A stretch of DNA of 64,000 bases from Granulicella cerasi. GTDB taxonomy: Bacteria; Acidobacteriota; Terriglobia; Terriglobales; Acidobacteriaceae. Positions within the stretch are counted from its first letter, which is position 1. The number at the start of each line of letters is the position of its first letter. Of the stretch, positions 42,404-52,116 are shown one piece after another. Location of the stretch: positions 186,567 to 250,566 of the forward strand of contig NZ_JAGSYD010000005.1 in the NCBI RefSeq assembly GCF_025685575.1, read 5' to 3'. The position numbers were made by a program, and so were the translations under genes. The notes below the pieces were generated by a model, which saw only the letters and a program-made list of their open reading frames with translations, did not search any database and was not told the origin of the DNA.

Positions 42404-43636
42404 CTAGGAAAGTGCGTGGCCCTGCGTCTCCGGGATCAGCCAAAGTAGCGCGACGATGTCGAGCAAATAAAGTAGCGAAAGACTGCCGACTGCGATACCG
42501 AAGGAGTAGTGGGCGGCGATAGCTCCGATCATCAATGGCCCCAGTCCTCCAAACGCGCGGCCAATGTTGAAGAAGACATTCTGCGCTGTCGAGCGAACTT
42601 CGCTGGGGTAAAGATCGGAGATCAGCGTACCGTATCCGCCCAGCATCCCGTTGACGAAGACACCCATGATCGCGCCGCCTACGAGAAGCGCTACGGGCGA
42701 CTGCAATCGCGAATACAACAACACCATGGCTGCGGCACCGCTCATGAAAATGAGAAATACGGGGCGGCGTCCGATGCGGTCAGCCAGCTGTCCGAAGATC
42801 CAGATGCCACAGCTCATGCCGACAACCGTTGCTGCGGTCCACAGCGCCGACTTCGTCAGCGCGAGACCGTGCTTCTTCATGAGGTAGTACGGCAACCAGG
42901 TCATCAGACCGTAGTACCCGATCTGCTGGATCGAGCACAGGATGATGAGTCCGATACTGCGCCGCGTGGTCTCCTCGTTATGGAAGAGCGCAGCCAGAGG
43001 AAACTCTTTGCGTTTATGCTTCTGCGCTTCAACGAACGTATCGGGTTCAGGAATGAAGCGGCGCAGGCCGAACGAGAGCAGTACCGGAAACACGCCGAGC
43101 AGGAACATGCCTCGCCAACCGATGCGCGGCAGCAACAGCGGAGTGAGCAATGCGGCAGAGATGATGCCCGCTTGTCCGCCCAGTGCGACATAGCTGGAAA
43201 CACGGGCGCGCACATGGACAGGCCACGTCTCCGCGACCAGCGCCAACCCGACGCCGAACTCTCCGCCAAAGCCAAGCCCCGCAAAGGAGCGAAAGAAAAG
43301 GAGCTGCCAGTAGTTCTGCGACACCGCGCAAAGCGCGGTAAAGAACCCGAAGCAAAGGATGGTCCACGTGAGCGTGCGGACCCGGCCATAGATGTCGCCC
43401 AGAAGGCCGAATAAGAATCCCCCAACAACAGCGCCGATCAACGTGCCCGTCATCAACGAACCGGCGCGAGCGGTGGAAAGCCCAAAGGCTGCGGAAATAG
43501 GCGCGAGCAAAAACACCAACAGCAGCAGGTCGAACCCCTCTACACCGAAACCGACGGCCGAGGCCCAAAGGGCAAGCGTGGGGTTCTGCCCGGATGGCGA
43601 TGCGTCGTGCGATGTTGCGAGCGGCTGTTCGTTCAA
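42404..43636 (-). CDS. MFS transporter, NanT/aromatic-acid:H+ symporter-like
   Basis: This 410-residue permease has twelve membrane helices. The start LWASAVGFGVEGFDLLLLVF, loop GDIYGRVRTL, helix FRSFAGLGFGGEFGVG and EVRSTAQNV block resemble the sialic-acid and aromatic-acid symporter groups of the major facilitator superfamily. It converges on the esterase gene (38 bp) and diverges from a nucleoside phosphorylase across only 50 bp, so those two may share control. The substrate cannot be set; an organic acid, acidic sugar or nucleoside are possible. Confidence 0.82.
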   Translation of the reverse strand: MNEQPLATSHDASPSGQNPTLALWASAVGFGVEGFDLLLLVFLLAPISAAFGLSTARAGSLMTGTLIGAVVGGFLFGLLGDIYGRVRTLTWTILCFGFFTALCAVSQNYWQLLFFRSFAGLGFGGEFGVGLALVAETWPVHVRARVSSYVALGGQAGIISAALLTPLLLPRIGWRGMFLLGVFPVLLSFGLRRFIPEPDTFVEAQKHKRKEFPLAALFHNEETTRRSIGLIILCSIQQIGYYGLMTWLPYYLMKKHGLALTKSALWTAATVVGMSCGIWIFGQLADRIGRRPVFLIFMSGAAAMVLLYSRLQSPVALLVGGAIMGVFVNGMLGGYGTLISDLYPSEVRSTAQNVFFNIGRAFGGLGPLMIGAIAAHYSFGIAVGSLSLLYLLDIVALLWLIPETQGHALS

Positions 43637-43686
43637 GCGACTTCCTTCCTGCAGATGGAACGTGGTGCGTGATAATCAGAAACACG

Positions 43687-44478
43687 ATGCAAGACCCCAT
43701 GCGCAAAGCGAGTTCGCCGTGGAAGGACGATCGTCCTCCGCATCTCCCTTGTCGTCGTGGCGAACTGCCTGCTGCTGTTCTCTTCCCTGGCGACCCTGGA
43801 CGCGTGGATCGGTTCGCGGCCCTGCTCGATGATTTCCAAATTATCGGTCAGAACCGTGAGTATCGCATCGGCGTTGGAGCTTATCGCGGAGTAAAGCTGG
43901 GCGTTTGTTCCACCGGCATTGGCGGGCCATCGACAGAGATTGCGATGGTGGAAGCCGCCGCACTCGGCTGCCGCTATGCGCTGCGCGTTGGAGGCACGGG
44001 TGCGCTGCGAGCAGAGATCCCCCTGGGGAGCCTGCTCGTGGTCAACAACGCTCTGCGCGGCGGTGGAGCAGCGAGTTTTTACGCTTCCGCAGGCCAAGAT
44101 GCCGCAGCTGATGACGTGATGCTGGCTGCGTTGCGCAATGCAGCGAAGAAGCGTGACATTACCTCTCGCGATGCTACCGTGGCATCGACGGACAGCTACT
44201 ATCTCGCGCAGGGACGGCCTGTCGCTGGCGTCGACTCGGACCCCGCCGCAGTGCTCGAAGCCTATCGACGGCGCGGAGCCGATGCCCTCGATATGGAAGC
44301 GGAGACAGTGCTTGTCGTAGGGCGCGCTGTCGGAATGATAGCCGCCGCGCTGCTGGCCGTTCACGCAAACCGCGCGACCGATGGCTGGCTTGAAGACTTC
44401 GGCCCGGCACAAGACACGATGCTCGCGGTGGGCTGCGATGCGCTCGCCGATCTGTTGCTCGCTGAAGAGAATTCGTAG
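43687..44478 (+). CDS. Nucleoside phosphorylase (PNP/UDP family 1)
   Basis: This 263-residue enzyme starts at ATG 43687 (or 43699) and resembles uridine and purine nucleoside phosphorylases: phosphate-loop PGDPGRVDRFA near the start, STGIGGPSTEIAMVEA, VGGTGALRAEIPLG, and the nucleoside-binding DALDMEAETVLVV motif with its conserved M-E pair. It would split a nucleoside with phosphate to free base and ribose-1-phosphate in the cytoplasm. Its base preference is not clear. It converges on the DUF1501 gene with 11 bp between stops. Confidence 0.83.
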   Translation: MQDPMRKASSPWKDDRPPHLPCRRGELPAAVLFPGDPGRVDRFAALLDDFQIIGQNREYRIGVGAYRGVKLGVCSTGIGGPSTEIAMVEAAALGCRYALRVGGTGALRAEIPLGSLLVVNNALRGGGAASFYASAGQDAAADDVMLAALRNAAKKRDITSRDATVASTDSYYLAQGRPVAGVDSDPAAVLEAYRRRGADALDMEAETVLVVGRAVGMIAAALLAVHANRATDGWLEDFGPAQDTMLAVGCDALADLLLAEENS

Positions 44479-44489
44479 TTCAAACACCA

Positions 44490-45872
44490 TCAAACGAGGA
44501 TGTCTTTGATGACGCGCCCGGAGACGTCGGTGAGTCTGTAGTCGCGCCCGGCATGTTTATAAGTGAGCTTGGTATGGTCGATGCCGAGCAGATGCAACAT
44601 CGTCGCGTGCATATCATGCACGTGACACTGGTTCTCGGCGATCTCATAACCGTAGTCATCGGACGAGCCATACGTGATGCCGCCCGTGATACCACCGCCC
44701 GCCATCCACGAGCTGTAGCACTTGGAGTGATGTGCGCGGCCTTTGGCCTGCGGGTTCGGATCGCCCGGCGTGCGGCCAAACTCGGTGGACCATACCACAA
44801 GCGTGTCGTCGAGCATCCCTCGAGACTTGAGGTCCTTCAGCAAAGCCGCGATGGGCTGATCGACATTGCGCGCCAGCGGCACATGCGTCTGCATGTCCGC
44901 GTGAGCATCCCAGTTGACGAGCTGCAGCGAGCCGATGTCGATCAACTCAATGAAGCGCACACCGCGTTCCGCGAGCCGCCGTGCCATGAGGCACTGCCAC
45001 GCGAAGCCCTTCGTGCTGCCGCGCTCAAGCCCGTACATCTTCAACGTCGCGTCGGACTCCTTCGTCAGATCGAAGGCTTCAGGCGCCTGCACCTGCATTC
45101 CATGCGCGGTCTCGTAGCTCTTGATGCGCGCAGCGAGCATACGGTCGCTCTCGCGTGTCGACTCATGCTTGGTGTTGAAGTAGTTGATGAGTCCAAGCTC
45201 TTTGTCCTGCACCTCGCGCATATCCGTAGGGTGCATGTCGGGAATCGGATTCTTCGGATCGTCGACGTGAACACCTTGATAACAAGCGGGCAGAAAATTG
45301 GAGTCCCAGACGAGCGAGCCGCCGTAAGGCATCTCGGGGGCAAGCACCATGAACGCGGGGAGGTTCTGGTTCTCTGTGCCTAGACCGTAGGTGACCCATG
45401 ACCCCATGCTGGGACGCTGCTGCAAGACAGAGCCACCATGCAATCCCATCACAGCCTGCACATGGTTCGGGAAGTCGTTGCGCATGGAGTTGATGACGCA
45501 GATCTCTTCCATCATCGAGCCCACATGCGGAAAGAGCGAGCTGACCATCGTGTCAGCCTTCGAGTAACGCTGGAAGTCCCAACGCGGTGCGGAGAGATAG
45601 TCGCCCTTGTAGGCTTTGCCTGTATCGCGAATGAGCTTCGGCTTGTAATCGAAGGTATCCACATGCGAGGCACCGCCACTCATATAAAGGAAGATGACGC
45701 GCTTGGCCTTCGCGGGATACATCGGTTTGCGCGGCGCGAGTGGATTCGAGGGGTCCGGCTGCGAGATATTCTCTTGCGCCAGAAGCTCATGCATCATGCC
45801 AGGCAGCAGCAACGATGAGCCTGCAAGCGACTTGATGAAGTGACGACGGTTCAAACGATTTCCTGCAAACAT
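44490..45872 (-). CDS. DUF1501 protein, Tat-exported
   Basis: This 460-residue protein of the alkaline-phosphatase/sulfatase-like superfamily has a twin-arginine signal NRRHFIKSLAG and the DUF1501 hallmarks FLYMSGGASHVDTFDYKP and WSTEFGRTPGDPN. The ATG at 45872 with GGGAG upstream is preferred to the TTG at 45902. The family is abundant in Planctomycetes and almost always follows a DUF1549/DUF1553 cytochrome gene, as here (33 bp). Its reaction is unknown; links to breakdown of sulfated or complex polymers are inference. Confidence 0.9.
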   Translation of the reverse strand: MFAGNRLNRRHFIKSLAGSSLLLPGMMHELLAQENISQPDPSNPLAPRKPMYPAKAKRVIFLYMSGGASHVDTFDYKPKLIRDTGKAYKGDYLSAPRWDFQRYSKADTMVSSLFPHVGSMMEEICVINSMRNDFPNHVQAVMGLHGGSVLQQRPSMGSWVTYGLGTENQNLPAFMVLAPEMPYGGSLVWDSNFLPACYQGVHVDDPKNPIPDMHPTDMREVQDKELGLINYFNTKHESTRESDRMLAARIKSYETAHGMQVQAPEAFDLTKESDATLKMYGLERGSTKGFAWQCLMARRLAERGVRFIELIDIGSLQLVNWDAHADMQTHVPLARNVDQPIAALLKDLKSRGMLDDTLVVWSTEFGRTPGDPNPQAKGRAHHSKCYSSWMAGGGITGGITYGSSDDYGYEIAENQCHVHDMHATMLHLLGIDHTKLTYKHAGRDYRLTDVSGRVIKDILV

Positions 45873-45905
45873 GAGCGGTCTCCCGAAGGTCTGGGCGTAC
45901 AAAAG

Positions 45906-48668
45906 CTAGTCAAGGAACATGAACTCGTTGCTGGCGTAGAGCGCCTGAATGAAGTTGCCAAAGGCCTGTGTGTAAGCTTCGTTATCGGCGAGCGGCGGTG
46001 TCGTCGCTGCAGGGGTATTGGTCATCGCTACTTGATGGAGTCCTGCACCCATCCCTGTCGCCATGGGCTTTCCGTGTTGCTTGTAAATCGCGGAAACCGA
46101 ATGCAGGAACTCCTGTGCATGGGTGATTTCGTCCTTCGTTGCGCTACGGCCGTAGATAAGCAAGAAGGCGCGATTGATCTGTTCGTCTTCCTTCAGGTGC
46201 ACCGCGAGAATGCCGGTCGTAAGCCGTGCCGCGCATTGCTTCGTGAAATCGCCATTCATGAAGTAGAGCGATTGCAACGGCGTGATGCTGTGATCCCGCG
46301 TTCCGACGCTCATCGTGCTGTCGGCACCATCAAAAATGCCGAGGTAGGGATGACGACGACTGCGCTGCGTCATCACGTAGAGCGTGCGGCGGTTCGTCTC
46401 ATACACCGCATGGAAAGGCACATGGCCTGAGTAGTTCCACTGCCCTTCTGCGGGGAAAGGATGCTCACCTGCCGGCGACTCGTCGATAAGACCGGAGGTC
46501 TGCAACATGGCATCGCGAATCTCTTCCGCGTCCATGCGTGAACGAGCGTGACGCCACAACGTGACATCATCGGGATCGATCTTCGCGTTCGCTTCAGAGT
46601 CGTCGCTGGAGAGGCGATACGCGTGAGATAAAACCATCTCGCGCTGCATGGCCTTCATGGACCAGCCATTCTTCATAAAGCTCACTGCAAGATAATCCAG
46701 CAATGGCTGATTGCTGGGAGCGACACCACGCACACCAAAATCATTTGGCGTGGCGACGATACCCGTGCCGAAGTGGCCTTGCCACAAGCGGTTCACCATC
46801 ACGCGCGCCGTAAGAGGATTTTGCGGCGACGCGATCCAGTTCGCCAGTTCGAGACGGCCACTATCTTTCGTGTCTGCGGGCATCTGCCAATTGCCCAGCG
46901 TCTGCAGAAAATGGCGTGGAACCCTGTCGCCCAGATTCTTCTTGTCGCCGAGATGTTGGATGTACTCATCATGCGGCTTGCCCTCCATCACCGCGTAGGC
47001 ATCCTCAAACTTTGGCACGTTCGCGAAGAGCGCCATGCGGCGGGCTTCAAGCGCTGGCAGGATATCGTCGAAGTACGGAAGCTGATGTACAGCATGGATG
47101 GAATCGGCGATCGGCTTCAACTGCGCTTCGAAGTCGATGTACTTCTGCGACTTCACGACGTTCGGGTCGCGGTAAACCATGTTGCGTTCATAGCGAGATT
47201 CTTCCGCGCCAGAGGTCGAGTAGACTGTGCTCGCGAAGATGCCATAGATCCCGTAGTAATCCGCCGTTGGGATTGGGTCGAACTTGTGATCATGACAACG
47301 CGCGCACGCAATGGAAGTGCCGAGATACGCATAGCCGATGTTGTCGACGGTGTCGGATACGTGGTCCTCGTAGCGGTTCGCGTTCGCGACATAGCCTGTA
47401 GCGATGACGTTGTTCCAGTGCTCAGGCTCGCTCTTATACGGCAGCAGGTCACCCGCGATCTGCTCGCGGATGAAACGGTCGTAAGGCTTGTCCTCATTGA
47501 AAGACGCGACGATGTAGTCGCGATATTTGTACATCTCGGGTATCGGATAATCCGCGCCTTCGCCGGTGGTGTCGGAGTATCGCACCACGTCCATCCACAT
47601 GCGGCCCCAGCGCTCGCCGTACGCCTTCGACGCGAGCAGACGATCAACAACCTTTTCGTACGCATTCTGCGTTTTGTCGCGCAGGAAGGCGTTGATCTCA
47701 ACGGGCGTTGGTGGCAGCCCCGTCAGATCGAAGGTGACGCGACGCAGCAGCGTGCGTTTGTCGGCGTCGGCGACGGGCGTCAGGTGCTCCGCCTCCATCT
47801 TCGCCAGCAGAAAGCGATCAATGTCGTTGTAGGCCCAGGCGGACTTGACGTCCGGTACCGCTGGCATCGCTGGAACCTGGTATGACCAGAACTTGCGGTC
47901 CTTGTCCGTGACGACGGCGTTCATGCGCTCATCGCCCGCCGGCCACACCATGCCATCTTTGATCCATTGTTCCAGCACTGCGGTCTGCGTCGGATCCAGA
48001 GGTTTCTTCGGCGGCATCTGCAGATTGCGATCGAGATAGTGCACCGCAGTGAGAAGCAAGCTCTTGTCAGGGTCCTGCAGATTCGCCGCCGGGCCGTCTT
48101 TGCCACCGGTGAGGATCGCCTGGCGCGAATCCAGCCGAAGACCGCCTGCGGCGCGACTCGTGTGACAGGTGTAACAGTTGGCCGCAAGCAGCGGCCGAAC
48201 CTTATTCTCGAAGTACTGTTCCTTGGCAGAAGCAAGGCTCGCCTTCGGAGCGTTGCTGGCGTCAGCCACGACTGGCAGATCAGGCGCCCCGGCCTTGATC
48301 CAGGCTGCCACGGCATCGATGTCCGCGTCGGGCAGCTTGCCCTTCGGCGGCATCTGCAGCTCTTGATCTTTGTAGCGGATCGCCTTGAGCAGCAGGCTGG
48401 CATCAGGGTCGCCGGGGACAACGGCCGGGCCGCTATCGCCGCCCTTCAGCATCGCCGGGAGCGAGTCGACGCGCAGGCCGCCCTTCATCTTCGCAGTGTG
48501 GCAACCATAACAACTCTGCTGGAACACAGCTTGAGCGCGAGTAGATTCGGGGCTCGCTTGAGCAAACCCTGCAGCGGAAACCAAGAGAGCAACAGCAAGC
48601 GACGGCAGGCTCGCGAGTACGACAGAGCTGCGGCGTCGAGATACACCAGGGGTACGTCGAGTCATCAT
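45906..48668 (-). CDS. Planctomycete-type cytochrome c / DUF1549 / DUF1553 protein
   Basis: This exported protein of 920 residues has two PSCyt1 cytochrome domains with heme motifs CYGCH (residues 53-57) and CYTCH (near 165), each followed by LRVDS/LRLDS and the MPPKGKLPD/MPPKKPLDP repeats. A PSCyt2 (DUF1549) region follows, with a third CxxCH in ACARCHDHKFDPIP (near 455), then the PSD1 (DUF1553) domain with NPLTARVMVNRLWQGHFG and SQNPL blocks. It likely carries out a heme-dependent oxidation in the periplasm, but no reaction is established for the family. It precedes the DUF1501 gene and follows an Oar-like receptor on the same strand. Confidence 0.92.
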   Translation of the reverse strand: MMTRRTPGVSRRRSSVVLASLPSLAVALLVSAAGFAQASPESTRAQAVFQQSCYGCHTAKMKGGLRVDSLPAMLKGGDSGPAVVPGDPDASLLLKAIRYKDQELQMPPKGKLPDADIDAVAAWIKAGAPDLPVVADASNAPKASLASAKEQYFENKVRPLLAANCYTCHTSRAAGGLRLDSRQAILTGGKDGPAANLQDPDKSLLLTAVHYLDRNLQMPPKKPLDPTQTAVLEQWIKDGMVWPAGDERMNAVVTDKDRKFWSYQVPAMPAVPDVKSAWAYNDIDRFLLAKMEAEHLTPVADADKRTLLRRVTFDLTGLPPTPVEINAFLRDKTQNAYEKVVDRLLASKAYGERWGRMWMDVVRYSDTTGEGADYPIPEMYKYRDYIVASFNEDKPYDRFIREQIAGDLLPYKSEPEHWNNVIATGYVANANRYEDHVSDTVDNIGYAYLGTSIACARCHDHKFDPIPTADYYGIYGIFASTVYSTSGAEESRYERNMVYRDPNVVKSQKYIDFEAQLKPIADSIHAVHQLPYFDDILPALEARRMALFANVPKFEDAYAVMEGKPHDEYIQHLGDKKNLGDRVPRHFLQTLGNWQMPADTKDSGRLELANWIASPQNPLTARVMVNRLWQGHFGTGIVATPNDFGVRGVAPSNQPLLDYLAVSFMKNGWSMKAMQREMVLSHAYRLSSDDSEANAKIDPDDVTLWRHARSRMDAEEIRDAMLQTSGLIDESPAGEHPFPAEGQWNYSGHVPFHAVYETNRRTLYVMTQRSRRHPYLGIFDGADSTMSVGTRDHSITPLQSLYFMNGDFTKQCAARLTTGILAVHLKEDEQINRAFLLIYGRSATKDEITHAQEFLHSVSAIYKQHGKPMATGMGAGLHQVAMTNTPAATTPPLADNEAYTQAFGNFIQALYASNEFMFLD

Positions 48669-48817
48669 CGGGAAAACGCCTTGCGAAACCGAATGGTTAG
48701 GAATGCGTGAAGCTACCGACTACGAAACAGCTTGATTGATAGGGGTTTGAAGCGATCAAGAACATCATAGCGCGAAATTCCCAAGAAACTCGCGGGTTTT
48801 TCAGCAGAATGAAACGG

Positions 48818-48850
48818 ACTTGCTGGAAAGCCTTACGCTTTCCAGCAAGT
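48818..48850 (-). terminator. Strong hairpin terminator after Oar-like receptor
   Basis: Perfect 14-base arms (48818-48831 and 48837-48850) enclose a 5-base loop, 18 bp after the receptor stop codon on the minus strand. It probably limits read-through into the cytochrome gene or sets the ratio between the two. Confidence 0.7.
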
Positions 48851-48867
48851 CCTGCTGCGTGTGCGGT

Positions 48868-51800
48868 TTAGAACTCGAAGCGTCCAAAGAGCTGGAGCTG
48901 GCGTTCGCGATAGATAGTGTTGCCCGACTGGCTCGGCGTACCGAAGGTCGACTGATAAGCGGCGGTGTAGCCAGCGGCTGCCGAGCCCGACAGCGTGTAG
49001 GCGGTCGTGTTGTAGCCGGAGAACTGCTGGCGATTCAGGATGTTGAAGACCTCCGCTGCGAGCGTCAGCTTGTACTTCTCCATGAAGGTGATGCCACGCG
49101 AAAGGCGCAGATCGACCTCATCGATATTGGCGTACTTGAACTGATCGCGTTCCACGCCCGGCAGCGATGCGTTGTTGCCGAGGTTGCGGTAAGCGCGGAA
49201 GTTCACCACGTTGACGCCACCGGTTCCGTTGAAGGACGAAGCCGAAGCACCCGTAACAGCGGTACCACCGGAGAGGCCCATACTGTAGCGAACGCCCGAC
49301 TGCACGGTCCAGACAGGAGCGAGCGTCCATCCATTCGCAACCTGGCTCGCGATCTTGTTCTCGATCTTGAAGGTCGGCTGGAAGGTGATGTTGCCGGTGA
49401 AGCGCTGTGGTATGTCGTTGACCGAACGTCCCTTGTCATACGCCAGCGTGTTCGGATCCGTCGGATCGTTGGTTTCCGTAGGGATCGCGGTCTGGTTGTA
49501 GAGGTAATCCATCGCCTTAGAGAAGGTGTAGCTTGCGGAAAGCTGAACACCCTGCGCCATGCGATGCTCGACCGTCACAGCCAGAGCGTTGTAGCTGCTG
49601 TTGGCTGCGGAGAAGAGCTGAGAGTAAGCCACGTACGGAACGCCGTTCGCTGCATTGGTGAGTGAACGTGCGGTGTATACCGGGATGCTCCATGTGTTCC
49701 CTGCCAGCGGACCGCCGGTGAAGGAGATCGACGAGAGCGTGCTTACGTTCCTGTTGATGTTGGTGTCGATGAGCGTTGGAAGCTTACGACCGAAGGACCC
49801 AAGATAGGCGATTCCCAGCACGGTCTTGTAGCCAAGGTCCTGTTGCAACGCAAGTTCCGCTTCCGTGGAGTACGGCACCTGGAAGTTGGGAGCGAAGGCT
49901 GCGACGTTCGAAGCAACCGGAGCTACAGCGGTCGAAACGATGTTCGGGTAGCGGACCGTGGCGCCATTCGCCTGGCTGGTGGAGAGTTGGAACTGAGCGC
50001 CAGAGCTGCCAGTAGCGGACAACATACGGAAGATATTGCCGTTCTGAATGCGGCCGTAATAGATGCCGTATCCACCGTGTACGAGCGTCTTGTTCGTGCC
50101 GAAGACATCCCATGCGAAGCCGATACGAGGAGCGAAGTTGTCCTTATCGCTCGGCTTGTACGCGGTCTGTGCCGCAGCGCTGGGGATCTTCGGGTTGGGC
50201 AGCTGCTCGAAGTCGTAGCGAACTCCGAGGTTCAGGGTCAGACGCGGAAGAATCTTCCAGTCGTCCTGCACATAGGCCGCATATTCGTTGGTGTGATACA
50301 CGAACTGTGCACGACCGAAGGCCTGCTGCATCGTTGTGTAGCAAGGCAGGCCGGTGCCAGCGCCCGAGGTGAATTGATTGTTGCAAGTGGCAGCGGTATT
50401 GCCCATGTAGTACGCGTAGTCGGTGAAGAAATCGGCTGCGCGAGTGTAGTTGAAGACGCCGTACTTGTAATCGACGTCGATGATGTTGTCCTGCACGTAG
50501 TGGAAGTTCACGCCCATCGTGAGCGTGTGCTGCCCCTTGGACCAGCTGACGTTGTCGGTGGCTTCGATGACGCGCTCGTCAGGATAGTTTGTGCGCGGAA
50601 TATAAGAAGGCGTTCCCATGACAAAGCCCGAGTTGCTGGAGATGCTTGCACCGGGAGGCAGACCGCCGTTGCCAACAGGCTCAATGGAGAGCGCGGGGGT
50701 CTGGTTTTCGCTGTCGTACTCGCGACCGTAGCCGATTCGAATTTCGTTCGAGAGCTTCGGCGTGATCATGGTCGTGACCTTGCCGATGATCGAGTCCACC
50801 TTGTCGTAGTCGTTGCCGAGCGAAGTGATACCGCGGCGGACTACGGGGTTGGTCTGAATGCCGTTCGGCGAATCCCAACGCATACGGTCGTAGGAGATCG
50901 ACGCCTGGTTCTTGTCGTTGATCTTATAGTCGAGCTTCAGGAAGTTGATGATCTGGTTGCCCTGACGCGGCGCAATGCCAGACTGTGCCGTGATGAAATT
51001 TTCAGCAGCGGTAATCTGCGCCGCTGTCACGCCACGGTTGAGAGCGCAAGTGACGGCGTCCACCGTACCGCCGGCACCGTTGCTGCAGTTGTTATAGGCC
51101 GCATTGGAGTATGCGGTGAACTGCGGCGTCGGTACAGCCACGATCGGGAAGTTACGCTTTTGCTGATCGAAGGCGAAGAGGAAGAAGAGCTTGTCCTTGA
51201 TGATTGGGCCGCTGAAGCTGCCGCCGTATTGGTGGCGCTTGTCCTTCGGCTTCACCCACTGGTAGGTAGGGATGGTCTGAAGGATGTTGAAAGGGTTCGT
51301 CGCTCCGAAGTCGTTGTCACGGTAATACTCGAATGCGTCACCGTGGAAGGTGTTTCCACCGGAGCGGGTCACCGCGTTTACACCGCCGCCCAACGCACGA
51401 CCGTACTGCGCGGAGAAGTTCGAGGTGAGCACCTGAAACTCGAGGATGGCATCTTCTGCGGTGGAGTAGCCCACACGCGTGTAGCCACGTTCGACGGACT
51501 GGAAGGCATCGTTGTCATCCACGCCGTCCACGAGAAAATTGTTTTGCAGGTTGCTGGCGCCGCGGAAGCTAACGAGACCGAAAGCGCTATTGCCCAGCGT
51601 AACGCCGGGGCTGAGGAGCGCGAAGCTCGTCCAGTGGCGACCGTTGATCGGCAGCGAGCTCAGCGCCGTGGGATTGAAGTCGGTAGTGTAGTCGGAGGAC
51701 TCAGTGTTGATCAGCGGGACATCGCCGGAGACCTGTACTGTCGTCTGCGAGGCTCCAAGCGTGAGCTTCGGCGTTACCTCGGTGAGCTTACCCACCTGCA

Positions 51801-52116
51801 CGATGACGTGCTGCGCGATGTAGGACGCGAAGCCATCGGAGCTGACGCTCACCGTGTAGTCGCCCGGAATGAGACGCGGAGCACGGAAGTAGCCAGCCGC
51901 ATCGGCCTTGACCGTCGACTCCGCGTTCGTCGCCGTGCTGTGCACAACGATCTTCGCATTAGGAATCGCGGCGCCCGAAGCGTCCACAACCGTTCCACCA
52001 ACCGCGCCGTCTACAGCGGTCTGCGCAACAGCAGCACAACAACCAAGACCTAGAAACGCCACACTTGCAATAGCGGACAGCTTTCTCCGCTTCAATGCAG
52101 AAAACAACTGAGTCAT
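48868..52116 (-). CDS. Oar-like TonB-dependent receptor
   Basis: This outer-membrane receptor has 1082 residues: a signal peptide ending CAAVAQ, a carboxypeptidase-regulatory-like domain (about 35-115, GGTVVDASGAAIPNAKI), a plug with LPINGRHWTSF and LVDGVDDNDAF (about 125-250), and a large barrel ending in LQLFGRFEF. A strong GGAGGA ribosome site precedes the ATG by 6 bases. It is the upstream gene of the leftward receptor, cytochrome and DUF1501 set. The ligand is unknown; by analogy it may be an oligosaccharide or other large nutrient. The long antisense reading frames across it are shadows. Confidence 0.9.
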   Translation of the reverse strand: MTQLFSALKRRKLSAIASVAFLGLGCCAAVAQTAVDGAVGGTVVDASGAAIPNAKIVVHSTATNAESTVKADAAGYFRAPRLIPGDYTVSVSSDGFASYIAQHVIVQVGKLTEVTPKLTLGASQTTVQVSGDVPLINTESSDYTTDFNPTALSSLPINGRHWTSFALLSPGVTLGNSAFGLVSFRGASNLQNNFLVDGVDDNDAFQSVERGYTRVGYSTAEDAILEFQVLTSNFSAQYGRALGGGVNAVTRSGGNTFHGDAFEYYRDNDFGATNPFNILQTIPTYQWVKPKDKRHQYGGSFSGPIIKDKLFFLFAFDQQKRNFPIVAVPTPQFTAYSNAAYNNCSNGAGGTVDAVTCALNRGVTAAQITAAENFITAQSGIAPRQGNQIINFLKLDYKINDKNQASISYDRMRWDSPNGIQTNPVVRRGITSLGNDYDKVDSIIGKVTTMITPKLSNEIRIGYGREYDSENQTPALSIEPVGNGGLPPGASISSNSGFVMGTPSYIPRTNYPDERVIEATDNVSWSKGQHTLTMGVNFHYVQDNIIDVDYKYGVFNYTRAADFFTDYAYYMGNTAATCNNQFTSGAGTGLPCYTTMQQAFGRAQFVYHTNEYAAYVQDDWKILPRLTLNLGVRYDFEQLPNPKIPSAAAQTAYKPSDKDNFAPRIGFAWDVFGTNKTLVHGGYGIYYGRIQNGNIFRMLSATGSSGAQFQLSTSQANGATVRYPNIVSTAVAPVASNVAAFAPNFQVPYSTEAELALQQDLGYKTVLGIAYLGSFGRKLPTLIDTNINRNVSTLSSISFTGGPLAGNTWSIPVYTARSLTNAANGVPYVAYSQLFSAANSSYNALAVTVEHRMAQGVQLSASYTFSKAMDYLYNQTAIPTETNDPTDPNTLAYDKGRSVNDIPQRFTGNITFQPTFKIENKIASQVANGWTLAPVWTVQSGVRYSMGLSGGTAVTGASASSFNGTGGVNVVNFRAYRNLGNNASLPGVERDQFKYANIDEVDLRLSRGITFMEKYKLTLAAEVFNILNRQQFSGYNTTAYTLSGSAAAGYTAAYQSTFGTPSQSGNTIYRERQLQLFGRFEF

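Noticed and set aside
46773..47885. A 370-codon plus-strand frame across the cytochrome/DUF1549 gene
   Set aside because: Antisense shadow; the minus-strand gene has three heme motifs and full-length family conservation.
49843..52053. A 736-codon open frame on the plus strand
   Set aside because: Antisense to the second Oar-like receptor; same biased composition, no ribosome site and no recognisable domain.
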